Shown: positions 63,763-64,000 of the stretch, one piece after another
Position numbering within the stretch: the first letter of the stretch is position 1
Layout: each line of letters begins with the position of its first letter
Origin: an uncultured Chlorobiaceae bacterium
Lineage (GTDB): Bacteria; Bacteroidota; Chlorobiia; Chlorobiales; Chlorobiaceae
Direction: 5' to 3'
Length of the DNA stretch: 64,000 nt
Assembly: GCA_903928225.1 (NCBI GenBank)
Contig: CAIYPU010000079.1
Span: 41,479-105,478, forward strand
Made by a program: the position numbers and the translations under genes
Notes under the pieces: model-generated
Databases searched by the model: none
Told to the model about the DNA's origin: nothing
The model's input: only the letters and a program-made list of their open reading frames with translations

Positions 63763-64000
63763 TCAGCGGGTACCGACAGGGGGGCGGCCGTTGAGTTCCG
63801 CCGCAACAACCAGCCTGCCGAGCGAATGCACCAGACCGGGAGCGAGACGGTACATCATTGCGATCATGCCCGCCCTTGCGGGAACAATGATGAGCGCCTG
63901 GTTTTTCTCGACCCCCGCAAGCGCGGAAGCGGCAACGGAGCGAGGATCGGCGGGCGGTCCGTTCAGCCTCCGGAGATAGCGGCGCACATTCGGCCGCCAG
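63763..64000 (-). CDS. Short-chain dehydrogenase/reductase, C-terminal part
   Basis: The last 78 residues of a minus-strand gene that enters from the right edge; the frame is open to 64000. The sequence RPNVRRYLRRLNGPPADPRS, then ALAGVEKNQALIIVPARAG and RLAPGLVHSLGRLV is the C-terminal substrate-loop and tail pattern of SDR proteins of the DltE/retinol dehydrogenase-like group. The Rossmann fold and the Ser-Tyr-Lys residues would be outside the window. Substrate unknown. Confidence 0.7.
   Translation of the reverse strand, partial: WRPNVRRYLRRLNGPPADPRSVAASALAGVEKNQALIIVPARAGMIAMMYRLAPGLVHSLGRLVVAAELNGRPPVGTR

Overview
The window looks like a chromosome segment of a green sulfur bacterium (Chlorobiaceae or a close relative). 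This is inferred from the gene set and the moderately high-GC coding style, not from an rRNA. The indicators are aconitase B (a reductive TCA cycle enzyme), an archaeal-type S-adenosylmethionine synthetase, BshA of bacillithiol synthesis, MreB, class II photolyase and several multiheme or haem-b type membrane genes. I cannot name the species.

Region 1 (1-10.04 kb) is the right part of an integrative element. On the minus strand it carries a P4-type tyrosine integrase, a small DNA-binding-like gene, a RepA-like ATPase, a cluster of ten TGGCAC/GTGCCA repeats that looks like an iteron origin, a toprim/zinc-finger primase-like protein, three small unknown genes and a type I restriction-modification pair (HsdR complete, HsdM running off the left edge). 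A truncated tRNA-Arg 3' end just outside the integrase is the probable attachment site. A 113-nt tRNA-Leu-like gene with a 36-nt anticodon loop lies next to hsdR.

Region 2 (10.3-14 kb) is repeat-rich and partly AT-rich. It has tRNA-Gln, four copies of a dispersed inverted repeat (two of them flanking a GIY-YIG nuclease gene), a small membrane-anchored protein, an H-NS-like protein, and one copy of a 142-bp MITE-like element with terminal inverted repeats and 4-bp target duplications. Two more copies of that element lie at 41.2 kb and 55.0 kb.

Region 3 (14-38 kb) is mostly housekeeping: a ClC channel, an Ala/Pro-rich lipoprotein, acnB, queA-hisD, mreB, bshA, the SAM synthetase, small membrane proteins, a Tat-signal flavodoxin-like protein, an amidohydrolase, a complete LivKHMGF-type ABC transporter operon, and an alpha/beta-hydrolase paired with an exported protein.

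Region 4 (38-53 kb) holds the most striking system: a CqsA-type autoinducer synthase divergent from a CqsS-type hybrid sensor kinase (HK-REC-REC-HPt in one chain). The sensor gene is followed closely by a glutamine amidotransferase and a class II photolyase gene. RNase R, a FISUMP-domain protein and a UPF0114 protein follow. Next come a 73-residue Cys-rich peptide gene and a radical SAM/SPASM enzyme, which together look like an undescribed RiPP-type locus, and then a CDF metal exporter.

Region 5 (53-64 kb) contains a decayed AI-2E-family permease, a zinc-ribbon protein, a DUF4405-like membrane protein, a haem-b type membrane protein followed 4 bp later by a 16-haem cytochrome c with internal 144-bp tandem repeats, an atypical Nramp transporter, and the operon ackA-xfp-corA (acetate kinase, phosphoketolase, CorA channel). 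The 3' end of a short-chain dehydrogenase gene closes the window.
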